Shown: piece by piece, positions 1-9,234 of the stretch
Position numbering within the stretch: position 1 is the first letter of the stretch
Layout of the letters: each line of letters begins with the position of its first letter
DNA from: an uncultured Bacteroidales bacterium
GTDB taxonomy: Bacteria > Bacteroidota > Bacteroidia > Bacteroidales > F082
Reading direction: 5' to 3'
NCBI GenBank assembly: GCA_937896895.1
Contig: CALBNV010000078.1
Coordinates: 13,972-77,971, forward strand
DNA length: 64,000 bases
Translations under genes and position numbers: made by a program
The notes under the pieces: generated by a model
What the model was told of the DNA's origin: nothing
The model's database searches: none
Seen by the model: only the letters and a program-made list of their open reading frames with translations

Positions 1-85
1 TTCATTTGATGACGGACTGTATCTCATCAACATCAAAAACGCTGACGGGACGGTGTCATCACAGAAAATTGTCATCAAAAAATAA
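1..85 (+). CDS. C-terminal tail of a type IX-secreted protein (partial)
   Basis: Only the last 27 codons are in the window, read from base 2 to a TAA at 83-85. The tail reads GLYLINI, then a short acidic turn, then QKIVIKK. This is the usual ending of the Por/type IX secretion sorting domain (type A) of Bacteroidota: a G-x-Y beta strand followed by a basic K-rich end. The protein is therefore probably exported to the cell surface or released. Its function cannot be told from this fragment. The next gene starts 5 bases after the stop. Confidence 0.7.
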   Translation, partial: SFDDGLYLINIKNADGTVSSQKIVIKK

Positions 86-90
86 CTGAT

Positions 91-1449
91 ATGAAGAAAG
101 TCCATTTCATTGCGGTCGGCGGGAGTGCGATGCACAATCTCGCGATCGCCCTGCACAGGAAGGGTTACGAGGTCACAGGTTCTGACGATGAGATCTTTGA
201 GCCGTCGCGCTCGCGTCTCGAAAAAGAAGGCATCCTCCCTGAGGAGTTCGGCTGGCACCCGGAGTTGCTCGACGACTCGTATGAGGCCGTCATCCTCGGG
301 ATGCACGCACGCATCGACAATCCGGAACTCATTCGCGCACAGGAACTTGGACTTAAGATCTATTCATATCCGGAATATCTTTACGAGCAGAGCAAAGACA
401 AAATCCGTATCGTTGTCGGCGGCAGCCACGGGAAGACCACCATCACTTCGATGATTCTTCACGTGATGAAACATGCCGGCATTGAGACGGATTTCATGGT
501 CGGGGCGCAGCTTGAGGGCTTCGATGTGATGGTGCGCCTCAGCGAAACGGCGAAGTACATGGTCATCGAGGGCGATGAATATCTGACGTCGCCCATCGAC
601 CGTGTGCCGAAATTCCACAAATATCATCCTAATATCGCGGTAATCAGCGGGATAGGGTGGGACCACGTCAACGTCTTCCCGACTTTCGACAGCTATCTCG
701 AACAATTCAGGATTTTCATCAGGACGATAGAGAAGGGCGGCTGCCTCATTTACGACGGCAACGACAACGAGTGCGGGAAACTCGCGGCAGCCGCGAAAGT
801 GCCTGTCTTCGGCTATGACTTCCACAAAAGCCGTGTCGCCGACGATTGCACTTACTTGGTCCTTCCGAACGGTAAGGAAGAGAAAGTGCAGGTCTTCGGC
901 CAACATAACATGAAGAATATCAACGCGGCACGTTTCGTTGCTCATCAGATAGGCGTCAACGACGCGATGTTTTATGAAGCGATGAAGACGTTCAAGGGCG
1001 CGGCACGCAGGCTTGAGATGCTTTTTGAAGACAAAGAGAAAGACAATGTCGTCTTCCGCGACTTTGCACACGCTCCGTCGAAAGTGCTTGCGACGGTAAA
1101 GGCATTGCGTGAGCAGTATTCAAAGAAGAACCTACTGGTTGTCTTTGAGCTGCATACATACAGCAGCCTCAGTGAGGTATTCATCGACCATTATGCGAAT
1201 TGTCTTGACGACTGCGACCAAGCCGTCGTCTTCTACGACCCGCACGCTGTCGCCATCAAGAAGTTGGAGATGATGACCGACGGGCGCATCGTTGAAGGGT
1301 TCAGACGTCCCGACATCAGGGTCGTCCATTCGAAAGACGAGCTTGTCGCGCTCTTGAACGAGAAGCCATACGAAAACACCGTCGGCGCATTCATGAGCAG
1401 CGGCGACTTCAACGGCTTGACGACTGAAGACCTGAAGAGAGTCTTTTAG
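91..1449 (+). CDS. mpl: Mpl-type UDP-N-acetylmuramate:tripeptide ligase
   Basis: A 452-residue Mur-ligase family protein. The N-terminal Rossmann-like domain begins KKVHFIAVGGSAMHNLA, and the ATP-binding loop GSHGKTT is at residues 111-117, followed by the central and C-terminal Mur ligase domains (for example FAHAPSKV and FELHTYSSL). Length matches Mpl (about 450-460 residues). Mpl joins UDP-MurNAc to recycled L-Ala-gamma-D-Glu-meso-DAP in the cytoplasm, returning peptides from wall turnover to peptidoglycan synthesis. MurC is the close alternative. The HxH-like start motif and the lack of division-cluster neighbours favour Mpl. It faces the DUF5686 gene tail to tail. Confidence 0.88.
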   Translation: MKKVHFIAVGGSAMHNLAIALHRKGYEVTGSDDEIFEPSRSRLEKEGILPEEFGWHPELLDDSYEAVILGMHARIDNPELIRAQELGLKIYSYPEYLYEQSKDKIRIVVGGSHGKTTITSMILHVMKHAGIETDFMVGAQLEGFDVMVRLSETAKYMVIEGDEYLTSPIDRVPKFHKYHPNIAVISGIGWDHVNVFPTFDSYLEQFRIFIRTIEKGGCLIYDGNDNECGKLAAAAKVPVFGYDFHKSRVADDCTYLVLPNGKEEKVQVFGQHNMKNINAARFVAHQIGVNDAMFYEAMKTFKGAARRLEMLFEDKEKDNVVFRDFAHAPSKVLATVKALREQYSKKNLLVVFELHTYSSLSEVFIDHYANCLDDCDQAVVFYDPHAVAIKKLEMMTDGRIVEGFRRPDIRVVHSKDELVALLNEKPYENTVGAFMSSGDFNGLTTEDLKRVF

Positions 1450-1480
1450 GTGCTGCCGTACACACGCTGCCGTGTGACAG

Positions 1481-3940
1481 CTAAAAGCTGAACGTAATCT
1501 TAATCTTGTAAGCGAAGTTATCGCTCATTTTATCAAAGGAATACGGGCCGTAGCGGTACATGCATGAAAAACCGATGTGGGAGGTTCCGAGGTCAAGGAT
1601 GTTGCCGATGGCGAGGCCGCTCTCGTAATAGCCGTCTTTTATGGATTTGAAGTCGTGGGCTGTTGTCGTGTATCTGTCGGGGTCTTCTAAATCGCCGATG
1701 CCGATGTTGGTGACGAAGATGAACTCCGGCCTGAATCTGCTGGATCTGAAAAGCCTGCCGAAGTTATGGCTGAAAAACAACGCCGCGAACCTGTCGCAGA
1801 AGAACTCGTTCGACCCCATCGTCGAGAAACTCTCCGTCGCATATATCCCGAATCCGGAGCCTGTCCCGAACATGCTGAAGACCTCGTTGAAAGGGATGTC
1901 GCCGAAGACATAACCGGCTTGGATTGTCAACGACGTCTTGCCGATGTAACGGAATTTCCAGTGGTCGGAATACTGAAGCTGGATCTTGTCGAAATTGTGT
2001 GGGCTGCTGAAAACGCCTTTCATACCTTTCTGGTAGCCGACCCAGATCTCGGGCTTGCCTCTCTCGACGACGACAAGGCCTTTCGGACTGCCCATCAGTC
2101 GCTCTCCTAAAGCGATTCTCAATCTGAAATCGAGCTTTGAAATCTTGAACTGCCCCCAATAGTCGTTGCGCTTGCCGTAATAATCATCATCAACGCCGCT
2201 GACGCTGAACTTCACGAATCCCTGGAAAATCCTGCCGAAACGACGTGACAACTCGGCCGACAGCGAGGTGTTGAGCGTTGTCCATTTGGTATAATAATAT
2301 TTGAAATAACTCTCATCGAGAGCGTTGTATTCGTTTCCTGAAAAACCGTAGTCTCCGACTTTTACAAATTTCCTGTCGAAGGTGAGATTCATGTCGAGGT
2401 TATGTTTCTTGTCCATCCTGACGAAGAAGTTCCCGCCATAATTCGGTTTTTTTGCAGCGAACCAATAGCCGCCGTACGCGCCTACGCTGATTCGTTTCGA
2501 CACTTTCTGGTTTGTCTTCGCGCCGACTCCGAGGTAAAAACCGTTTGCGTCGTTGTATGAAAGGATCTCGTTGAGTTTCAAGTCTATCGGCCCTGCCGGA
2601 ATGCAGCCGTCTCCCATGATTGTCATGGCGTTGTCAAAAAGTTTGTCGGCATCAATCTTGGCCTTTTTCTCCATTCTGTTGACGAAAGCGTTGGTCCTCG
2701 CGACTCTTCTGCTCACGCTGTCGTTGCGGTATTGCCGCCAGAAATCTTCGTCTTTATCCGTTGAGTTATCTGCGATGTCGATGTCGGTGTTGCCGAAAAT
2801 CTTGTCGCTGATGTCTTCGTTCACTCTGATGTTGCTGATGTAGCTTTTGCCGATTCCGAGCAGCTTGACAGTGTTTTCCTGTCCCGGCTTGGCTGAAATA
2901 TACACTTCGTCTTTGCCGTCGGTGAACATCTCTAAAAACTCTATGTCGGTGTTGAGCTGTTGCGGGAACCACACTGAATCATTGACTTTCGCATACAACT
3001 GCTGGATCTTTAACTTGATGTTGAACAAGGCGTCGGACTTTTGTTCCACCGCAGGTTCGGCCTTGACGTTCGCCACCGCCCAGCCGTCGGAGTGTATCGT
3101 CAGAACGCCTCTCAGCCCGTCGAAAGTCGCTCCGCGCCTCGGCTTGAAGGAAATCTGGAAAATCGTGTCGTTACCTCCGGCGGGCACCTCCGACTCGATG
3201 TTGAAGAAATATCTCGACGTGCTTCCCGGAGTGATGGGGTTGACGTAGTCTTTGTTGTCGATTCTGATGAAATCGTCGTAGAAACTCAGGCTCTGCATTC
3301 CCTCGATGACGTAGAAATACATCGGGTTCGACAGCCCTGTGATGAAGTTTGCCTTGATCTCCTTCTTGTTTTTGTTCGGCTTCTTGTGATATTTTTCCGA
3401 AACGGTCTCCATGATCATCAGGTCGCTGCGGCGCACGAAGTTGTTGATGTTCATCAGCGCGGTGTCGGTGATCAAGGTGGTGTCGAGCGTCAGAATCATC
3501 CTGTCGAAGATGGTGTACGAATATGAATTGAGGTTTTCCGGATTGTTGCGCTTACGGTTTCTGATCACGTTTTCGATGATGCGATGTGCGGGGTTCTCGC
3601 CAGCGTGAATGACAACTTCTTGTAATTCAATGTCTTCGCTCTGCATGATGATCTGAAGGCTCACCTCACCGCCTTCTGTGATGTCAATCTTCTTCGATTT
3701 GTATCCGACGTATGAAAACGTCAGTTTCTTGATTTCATCGCGGCTTCTTATCTCAAAATTGCCGTCAATGTCGGTCGTGGTTCCGAGAGTGCCGTTGTCG
3801 TTTATCACGATGTTGACGAACGCCAGGTTCTGCTTCGTCAGACTGTCGGCAACGTGACCGTCTATTTTGTAAATCTGGGCGTTTGTCGCTAATGTTATGA
3901 ATATCAATATTATATTTAGAAAAAACCTGATAGTTTTCAT
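1481..3940 (-). CDS. DUF5686 / carboxypeptidase-regulatory-like outer membrane protein
   Basis: An 819-residue protein with a signal peptide (IRFFLNIILIFITLATNAQ) followed by a CarboxypepD_reg-like domain at about residues 22-110 (IDGHVADSLTKQ, then GNFEIRS and FSYVGYKS). A long DUF5686 region follows and the protein ends in alternating hydrophobic residues with a terminal Phe (KIKITFSF), the usual end of an outer-membrane beta barrel. The family is common and mostly uncharacterised in Bacteroidota. The regulatory domain is of the type seen at the N-terminus of SusC-like proteins, but no TonB-dependent plug domain is evident. A TATTTTTG -7 box lies on the minus strand at 3961-3968. Confidence 0.82.
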   Translation of the reverse strand: MKTIRFFLNIILIFITLATNAQIYKIDGHVADSLTKQNLAFVNIVINDNGTLGTTTDIDGNFEIRSRDEIKKLTFSYVGYKSKKIDITEGGEVSLQIIMQSEDIELQEVVIHAGENPAHRIIENVIRNRKRNNPENLNSYSYTIFDRMILTLDTTLITDTALMNINNFVRRSDLMIMETVSEKYHKKPNKNKKEIKANFITGLSNPMYFYVIEGMQSLSFYDDFIRIDNKDYVNPITPGSTSRYFFNIESEVPAGGNDTIFQISFKPRRGATFDGLRGVLTIHSDGWAVANVKAEPAVEQKSDALFNIKLKIQQLYAKVNDSVWFPQQLNTDIEFLEMFTDGKDEVYISAKPGQENTVKLLGIGKSYISNIRVNEDISDKIFGNTDIDIADNSTDKDEDFWRQYRNDSVSRRVARTNAFVNRMEKKAKIDADKLFDNAMTIMGDGCIPAGPIDLKLNEILSYNDANGFYLGVGAKTNQKVSKRISVGAYGGYWFAAKKPNYGGNFFVRMDKKHNLDMNLTFDRKFVKVGDYGFSGNEYNALDESYFKYYYTKWTTLNTSLSAELSRRFGRIFQGFVKFSVSGVDDDYYGKRNDYWGQFKISKLDFRLRIALGERLMGSPKGLVVVERGKPEIWVGYQKGMKGVFSSPHNFDKIQLQYSDHWKFRYIGKTSLTIQAGYVFGDIPFNEVFSMFGTGSGFGIYATESFSTMGSNEFFCDRFAALFFSHNFGRLFRSSRFRPEFIFVTNIGIGDLEDPDRYTTTAHDFKSIKDGYYESGLAIGNILDLGTSHIGFSCMYRYGPYSFDKMSDNFAYKIKITFSF

Positions 3941-3986
3941 TCTTGACTTGAAATTTTCTGCAAAAATAATATTTTTTCAAATAAGG

Positions 3987-4017
3987 TTGCCGCTTTTGGA
4001 ATTTTACCGTATTTTTG
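3987..4017 (+). promoter_or_regulatory. Bacteroidota promoter for the nitroreductase gene
   Basis: TTG at 3987-3989 and TATTTTTG at 4010-4017, 20 bases apart. This matches the TTG / TAnnTTTG promoter of the primary sigma factor in Bacteroidota. The start codon is 22 bases further on. Confidence 0.6.
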
Positions 4018-4039
4018 TGAAAATTTTGAGAGTTTTATT

Positions 4040-4669
4040 ATGGCAGACGGATATTTGGAAAGACGCATGGATGAGTTCAATTTCGGCGCGAAAAAGACGG
4101 TGAAACACGTTTCATTGGACACTTTATTTGAAAAAAACCGCAGTTACCGTGGTTATAAGACGGATTTCATAGTTCAGCAAGACATGCTTGAGCGCATCGT
4201 CAACGTGAACACCAAGATTGCATCGGGCAAAAATCAGCAAGCGCTTCGTTTTAAGTTAGTTACGAAAGGCGAAGACGCTGATTTCGTCAACGGAAACATC
4301 AAGCTCGGCGGAATGCTGCCCGAACTTCATCTGCCGTACGAAGGCACTGAACCGGAGGCTTTCGTCATCGTCTGCGGCTCCGTCCCTGAAAACAAAATCC
4401 TCGACATCGACCTCGGAATATCGCTTCAGAGCATGTCGCTGAAAGCAACGGAAATGGGACTTAACGCATTGATTATTTGCGCGTTCAATAAAGCCAATAT
4501 CGCAGAACATTTCAATCTGAAATACGAACCGCTGGCGATTCTCGCAGTCGGAAAAGGCACAGAAAACATAAAGTTGAAACCGATCTCGCCGGAGGAAAGC
4601 AAGGCTTATTTCCGTGAGGACGGCGTTCATTATGTTCCGAAACTGAGATTAGAAGACATAATTTTGTAA
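4040..4669 (+). CDS. Nitroreductase family protein
   Basis: A 209-residue flavin-dependent reductase of the nitroreductase fold. FMN-contact features are visible: an NRSYRGYK segment near residue 35, SGKNQQALRFKLV near residue 60 (the S/A-x-N-x-Q-P-like stretch), and a C-terminal LAVGKG. The family uses NAD(P)H to reduce nitro or quinone compounds; the physiological substrate here is unknown. It has its own promoter just upstream, and the FKBP gene starts 18 bases after its stop, so the two are probably co-transcribed. Confidence 0.85.
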   Translation: MADGYLERRMDEFNFGAKKTVKHVSLDTLFEKNRSYRGYKTDFIVQQDMLERIVNVNTKIASGKNQQALRFKLVTKGEDADFVNGNIKLGGMLPELHLPYEGTEPEAFVIVCGSVPENKILDIDLGISLQSMSLKATEMGLNALIICAFNKANIAEHFNLKYEPLAILAVGKGTENIKLKPISPEESKAYFREDGVHYVPKLRLEDIIL

Positions 4670-4687
4670 AATCAAAAATTTAATATC

Positions 4688-5086
4688 ATGACAAGACAGG
4701 AATATTATCAGAAAAATCAGGAATGGCTTGCTGAAAAAGCCAAGGAAGAAGGCGTGGTTGCATTACCTAAAGGCATATATTACAAGGTGTTAGCGTCTGG
4801 CGAAGACAACGGAGTCACCGCCACGAGAAACAGCATCGTCACGGCTCATTATGCAGGAAGAACCATCGATGGCAAGCAGTTTGACAGCAGCTTCGGCGGC
4901 GAGCCGCTCACGATACGCCTCCGCGAACTCATCGAAGGCTGGGTCATTGCGATGCAGCAGATGCACGTCGGCGACAAATGGGAGCTTTACCTTCCGTCCG
5001 AAATGGGCTACGGCAACTATTCGATGCCAGGAATCCCGGCCGGCTCAACACTGATCTTTGAAATAGAACTGCTTGCTATTCAGTAG
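4688..5086 (+). CDS. FKBP-type peptidyl-prolyl cis-trans isomerase
   Basis: A 132-residue protein without a signal peptide, so probably cytoplasmic, unlike the many lipoprotein FKBPs of Bacteroidota. The FKBP domain fills residues 40-132, with VTAHYAGRTIDGKQFDSS, an LIEGWVIAMQQMHVGDKW core, and the MGYG and GIPAGSTLIFEIEL segments of the catalytic pocket. It speeds proline isomerisation during protein folding. The N-terminal helix (YYQKNQEWLAEKAKEEGV) is the usual short FKBP_N remnant. It follows the nitroreductase gene at close range. Confidence 0.9.
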   Translation: MTRQEYYQKNQEWLAEKAKEEGVVALPKGIYYKVLASGEDNGVTATRNSIVTAHYAGRTIDGKQFDSSFGGEPLTIRLRELIEGWVIAMQQMHVGDKWELYLPSEMGYGNYSMPGIPAGSTLIFEIELLAIQ

Positions 5087-5162
5087 GAGATCGAGGTGAT
5101 TAGGAGTTTTAGGTAATTAGGAATTTAAGGAAAACCGCGTGGCGGTTGCATATCAATTAGTT

Positions 5163-6446
5163 ATGAATGAGATTTTGATTCTCCGCTCGTCGTTTCAGAC
5201 CGATGAGTATGTAAAAAAAGAATACGCCGAGCTGCTGCGCTTGCTCACAGAGAAATGTGGTGCAAGTTTCAGGGTGATAGGCGAGGAGATGCCGCTTCCA
5301 CAAATCAAGAAGCATGATACAATCCTTGTGGCGACAGGTGGAGTTGAAGGACTTTTTGTCAAACTCCTTGAAAATGAATTTGTTGCTGAAAATGTCACGC
5401 TGATTGCCGACGGCAGGAACAACTCGCTCGCGGCATCAATGGAGATCCTGACTTATCTCAATGAAAAAGGCGGAAACGGCAAAATCATTCACGGAACTAA
5501 CGAGGAAATCGTTGCGGATCTGCTTGGTCCACAACAAATTAAGTCGGATGAAAAACTTGTCTCAAATGTCAATGCCGAAAACGTTAAAAGCAGCAGACTC
5601 ATTGAATTTAATCGAATCGCCATCTTCGGCGAGCCGTCCGACTGGCTCATCGCAAGCGGCGTTGACCGTGAATTTGTCAAGGAAAAATTCAACGTCGATT
5701 TTGTGAATGTCGATATTGAACGTCTTGTTGCGCGAGTGCAACTCATTGATGATGAGATGGTTGAACTGTTAGCTAAAGATTATGAAGACTCCAGCATCTC
5801 CTTCGGTGAAGCGAATCACCGCGATTTGTTGAACTCACTGAAACTGTATTTGGCGATAAGTCAGATTTGCCATGAGGAAAACTGCACTTGTCTGACAATC
5901 AGGTGTTTTGACATAGTGAAACGGCTCAATGCGACGAGTTGTCTCGCGCTTGCGATGCTCAACGACGAAGGTATCGACGCTTCGTGCGAGGGCGACCTGC
6001 AATCGCTGCTTACCATGATTGTGGCTCGTAGGATTGCATGGCAGCCCGCGTTCATGGCAAACCCGTCAGGTATGTCGAAAGAAAACGGAACCACTACCTT
6101 CGCGCATTGCACCGTACCGATGTCGATGTGCAGAAAATATGGTTTCAGAAGTCACTTCGAGTCAGGACTTGGAATCGCGATAGCAGGGGAGATGCCTGTC
6201 AATCAGAAATATACGATTTTCAAATGGGGCGGCAGACGGCTTGAGCGTTTCTTCGTCGAAGAGGTTGACGCGGTCGAAAAACCGTATAGCGAGCATCTTT
6301 GCAGAACACAGATAACGTTTAAATTCTATAAGGCGGAATACATGCTGAACTGCCCGATCGGCAACCACCACATTATTATTAAAGGTGCGGTTGCCGCAAA
6401 AATCAGGCAAGCGATGAAAGAAATCGGAGTGGAGGAGGTGATGTAA
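5163..6446 (+). CDS. L-fucose/arabinose isomerase-like protein
   Basis: About 427 residues from the ATG at 5163; an in-frame GTG at 5139 would add 8 residues that do not look conserved. The C-terminal third carries TFAHCTVP, GFRSHFESGLGIAIAGEM and TIFKWGG, which resemble the C-terminal domain of the L-fucose isomerase fold (THFESG-like segment). The N-terminal half has the alternating beta-alpha pattern of that fold. The metal-binding Glu/Asp/His set of true fucose isomerases cannot be confirmed by eye, so the substrate is unknown. It stands alone, 77 bases after the FKBP gene. Fold assignment is moderate; enzymatic role is a guess. Confidence 0.6.
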   Translation: MNEILILRSSFQTDEYVKKEYAELLRLLTEKCGASFRVIGEEMPLPQIKKHDTILVATGGVEGLFVKLLENEFVAENVTLIADGRNNSLAASMEILTYLNEKGGNGKIIHGTNEEIVADLLGPQQIKSDEKLVSNVNAENVKSSRLIEFNRIAIFGEPSDWLIASGVDREFVKEKFNVDFVNVDIERLVARVQLIDDEMVELLAKDYEDSSISFGEANHRDLLNSLKLYLAISQICHEENCTCLTIRCFDIVKRLNATSCLALAMLNDEGIDASCEGDLQSLLTMIVARRIAWQPAFMANPSGMSKENGTTTFAHCTVPMSMCRKYGFRSHFESGLGIAIAGEMPVNQKYTIFKWGGRRLERFFVEEVDAVEKPYSEHLCRTQITFKFYKAEYMLNCPIGNHHIIIKGAVAAKIRQAMKEIGVEEVM

Positions 6447-6499
6447 AACAAAAATGAGGTCTATGGGTCATTTTGCGTGATGAGACATAGGCGCTATTG

Positions 6500-6976
6500 T
6501 CACGGGTGTTTGTGATTTGCGGTCCAGTCCATCGCAGCCTTCGCCCTGTTCCTGGACTCTTCAAGGATCTCAAGGGCTTGGCTGTTGAGCCACCGCTCCT
6601 CTTCGGTCACGGGCGTTATGACGATGCCGTGCGGCCTCGAATGATGGTTCTCGTCGAGATACGCGAACGTGGCGAAACCATCGGCGGCCGTCTTCTCCGG
6701 CTCGCGGCTGCGGTACATCTTCGTGTAAACGGTGATGGTCGATTTGCCTGCCGCCACGACCTTGCTCTCGAATGTCACGATGTCGCCCGCGAAAATCGGG
6801 AACTTGAAGTCGATGCCGTGAAGCACCAGAAGCACCGTGTCCTTCGTGTCAACGTACTGCGCCACAGCGAAATATGAACTCTCCAGGAAATACTCCGAAC
6901 AGCGTCCGGCAAAAAAGGTCTGGTGATGGTTGAGGTCGGCCAACTTGATGAGCCGCTGGGAAAAAGTTGCTTGCAT
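6500..6976 (-). CDS. Hotdog-fold acyl-CoA thioesterase (YciA/BFIT-like)
   Basis: A 158-residue single hotdog domain. Typical segments are DLNHHQTFFAGRCSEYFLESSYFAVAQ (central helix region), VLLVLHGIDFKFPIFAGDIV and a strand pair ending TVYTKMYRS. Proteins of this type hydrolyse acyl-CoA thioesters in the cytoplasm, usually as oligomers. The acyl chain preferred here cannot be told. A minus-strand TATTTTTG box at 7144-7151 may be its promoter, leaving a leader of about 165 bases. It is divergent from the DUF3626 gene. Confidence 0.8.
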   Translation of the reverse strand: MQATFSQRLIKLADLNHHQTFFAGRCSEYFLESSYFAVAQYVDTKDTVLLVLHGIDFKFPIFAGDIVTFESKVVAAGKSTITVYTKMYRSREPEKTAADGFATFAYLDENHHSRPHGIVITPVTEEERWLNSQALEILEESRNRAKAAMDWTANHKHP

Positions 6977-7222
6977 TGTGTCGGTTTTTATTATGTTATG
7001 AGTTTGTCTATTACAGGGTAAATGGATGTTTGACGTGGAAACTGCCGCCGGTGATCACAGACGACAGCCTCGTCCTGACACCCGTCACGAATCGAGCCTG
7101 CAAAATATTCTCTCTTCGTGACTTTTCACCCTGAAATCCGCTGCAAAAATACACCTCTTTTCCGAAAACTTCATCAAAAATTTGAAATTTGTTGCCCGAC
7201 TGAAAATATTTTAATTTTTCTC

Positions 7223-7253
7223 TTGCATGTTGCCAATGAGTAACATATCTTTG
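7223..7253 (+). promoter_or_regulatory. Bacteroidota promoter for the DUF3626 gene
   Basis: TTG at 7223-7225 and TATCTTTG at 7246-7253 with a 20-base spacer, about 120 bases before the chosen start. The 400-base gap between the divergent hotdog and DUF3626 genes otherwise holds only the minus-strand -7 box at 7144-7151. Confidence 0.6.
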
Positions 7254-7374
7254 CTGGCTGAAATTTGACAGATGAAAAATGATAAAAATCGATGTGATAC
7301 GGGACGTAAAATCATAGATGCTGCTGTTCAAATCATTGACAGGATTATTCACAGGTAAATTTAAACTAAAAAAT

Positions 7375-8217
7375 ATGACAGACGAAAAATTAAAGATTTT
7401 GGAAGGTTACGCCCCGACTTACCGTTTCAGGATGCAGCTGCATTCGATGGTTTACGGCAGGGACGCCGGCAAGGTGCGGGAAGTGGAATCGTTCCTGAAG
7501 GAGATTGTTGAAAAAAGTGATTTCTCGATGTGCGTCCGCGCCGATGATTTTGAGAAAATCGTTGAGTCAGACAGAGTTAAGAGTATGTTTGAGACCGGGC
7601 ACGGCACGAGCAACGGAGGCATCGAGACACGCCGGGAATGGGTGAGACGAATGTACGGAGTCAATCCAAACAGCCTTGAAAACTCCGATTTCCCGAAATA
7701 CGGCGTCCTGACCGGAAAAAACAAGGTCGCCGACCTCGCGCGTGACCCGGACTTGTTCTATCATTACGGCTCCATAATGCTGACTTTGCGAAAGGAGAAT
7801 TTCATCGACCGCACGACGATGACCGTCGGAAGCAGCTTCAACTTCGATGAGTCGCTGCTCAAGTCCCCGACTTTTGTCAAAGACCCCAAGGCATTATGTA
7901 TCAAGGGATTCCCGACAGACCCGACTTTGAATAAGGGCGGCTGGTTCAACGGGCTGATGTTCTTTTACGACATGTTGAAAAGCGGAAAACTCTCCGTTTC
8001 AAAGCCAAATTGCCTCTCCATCGCCGCCGATGACATGCCTGGATTCGAGAATTACGAGCTGCAGTTCCACGGCGAGATCGTCTTCTCGCGCGATGTCGAG
8101 GCGGTGACGTATTTCCCGCTCCAAGGCAACGAAGAGGAGATAATCGCAAAGACGGCGCCGAAACTCGACGCGCTCGGAATCAGACATGACGGGTTCATGT
8201 CGGGCCTGCTGTTGTGA
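7375..8217 (+). CDS. DUF3626 family protein
   Basis: About 280 residues from the ATG at 7375. The upstream ATG-like start at 7318 is less likely, since the 19 extra residues are not domain-like and an A-rich stretch precedes 7375. Recognisable DUF3626 landmarks are the early GHGTSNGG segment, YGSIMLTLRKENFIDRTTMT with GSSFNF, and near the C-terminus ELQFHGEIVFSRDVEAV. The biochemical function of DUF3626 is not established. The order GHGT ... RTT.T.GSS ... E-x-Q-x-HG is faintly like an ADP-ribosyltransferase core, but this is only an impression. It has its own promoter. Confidence 0.7.
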   Translation: MTDEKLKILEGYAPTYRFRMQLHSMVYGRDAGKVREVESFLKEIVEKSDFSMCVRADDFEKIVESDRVKSMFETGHGTSNGGIETRREWVRRMYGVNPNSLENSDFPKYGVLTGKNKVADLARDPDLFYHYGSIMLTLRKENFIDRTTMTVGSSFNFDESLLKSPTFVKDPKALCIKGFPTDPTLNKGGWFNGLMFFYDMLKSGKLSVSKPNCLSIAADDMPGFENYELQFHGEIVFSRDVEAVTYFPLQGNEEEIIAKTAPKLDALGIRHDGFMSGLLL

Positions 8218-8262
8218 TAAGTGTCTGATATTTAAGCAAATAAAAAATAATTGAGAAATCGC

Positions 8263-8295
8263 TTGACTCGTCCGTAACGTCATGGTGTAATTTTG
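8263..8295 (+). promoter_or_regulatory. Promoter for the MerR-family gene
   Basis: TTG at 8263-8265 and TAATTTTG at 8288-8295 with a 22-base spacer, 25 bases before the MerR start codon. The slightly long spacer may matter, since MerR-type regulators often act on promoters with over-long spacing. Confidence 0.5.
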
Positions 8296-8320
8296 CAGCG
8301 AATAACAAGTGCACGGTGTT

Positions 8321-9148
8321 ATGAATGTAAACAAATTAAAAATCGGTGACTTTTCGCGCCTCTGCCGCGTGACGGTTCGGACGCTCAGGCATTACGAGGA
8401 AATCGGGCTGTTCAAGCCTGAAATCGTCGATGAATGGACCGGCTACCGGTATTATTCGGTCGGTCAGTTCCAGAAAATGCAGGACATCTTGATGTTGAAG
8501 GAGTTGGGATTTTCGTTGGAAGAGATTCGCGAGCTTTTTGAAGAAGAGACACATTATCCTTCGATAAAAGTCCTTGAAGACAAGATTCGCATCTGCGAGA
8601 CTGAGCTTCAGCGACTTAAGAAACGTCAGACACAGCTGAAGGCGTTGGTGAAGTCCCAAAAAAAGAAACAGAAAATGGAACAAATCACAATTGAGAGACT
8701 GCCGGCGATTATCGTAGCGGCGCACAGAACGGTCATTCCGTGTTATGAAAGACTTGGCGAGCTGATTTGCAACGTCATCATGCCGGAAATGATCAGGATT
8801 AACTGCAAATGCGCTAATCCAGGTTATTGTTATACAATAGAATATGGCGGTTATAAACCGCAAAACATCGACATTGAATATTGTGAACAGATGACCGAGA
8901 AAGGCGTGGACACCGACATCATTAAATTCAAGGAGATCTCTGAAGTGCCGACGGCGGTCTGCATGAAGGTTTTTGGAAGTTACGACAAACTTTATCAAGC
9001 CTATCTTGATGTTTTCGCGTGGATTGAGAAGGAAGGCTACAAGGTCACCGGCGAACCGCGAGCCAACTACGTCGATGGCGTATGGAACGAGGACAACCCT
9101 GAAAGGTGGCTGACAATCATCCAAGTGCCGGTGGAGAAAGTCGGATAA
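8321..9148 (+). CDS. MerR-family transcriptional regulator with GyrI-like effector domain
   Basis: About 275 residues from the ATG at 8321; the GTG at 8309 gives only 4 extra residues. The N-terminal MerR helix-turn-helix is clear: LKIGDFSRLCRVTVRTLRHY, then the wing (GYRYYS) and a dimerisation coiled coil at about residues 80-120 rich in K, Q and L. Residues from about 120 on (QITIERLPAIIVAAHRT, then ERWLTIIQVPVEK at the end) form a GyrI/AraC-effector-binding-like domain. BmrR-type proteins of this design sense drugs or lipophilic cations and turn on export or modification genes. It is followed by a hairpin at 9155-9189 and the accessory-enzyme run, which may be its targets. Confidence 0.87.
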   Translation: MNVNKLKIGDFSRLCRVTVRTLRHYEEIGLFKPEIVDEWTGYRYYSVGQFQKMQDILMLKELGFSLEEIRELFEEETHYPSIKVLEDKIRICETELQRLKKRQTQLKALVKSQKKKQKMEQITIERLPAIIVAAHRTVIPCYERLGELICNVIMPEMIRINCKCANPGYCYTIEYGGYKPQNIDIEYCEQMTEKGVDTDIIKFKEISEVPTAVCMKVFGSYDKLYQAYLDVFAWIEKEGYKVTGEPRANYVDGVWNEDNPERWLTIIQVPVEKVG

Positions 9149-9154
9149 AAGAAG

Positions 9155-9189
9155 AAAGCACGTCTTCGGGATTTTCGGAGATGTGCTTT
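9155..9189 (+). terminator. Likely terminator after the MerR gene
   Basis: AAAGCAC at 9155-9161 pairs with GTGCTTT at 9183-9189, with additional inner pairing (TCT/AGA, TCG/CGG). The run of T is short, so this could be a weak terminator or an attenuator before the next operon. Confidence 0.45.
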
Positions 9190-9234
9190 AAAATCGTTTG
9201 AATTAGAAATTTAAAATATTGTGAATCAACGGAA

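Noticed and set aside
364..1071. 235-residue minus-strand frame opposite mpl
   Set aside because: Antisense shadow of a well-supported gene with no domain.
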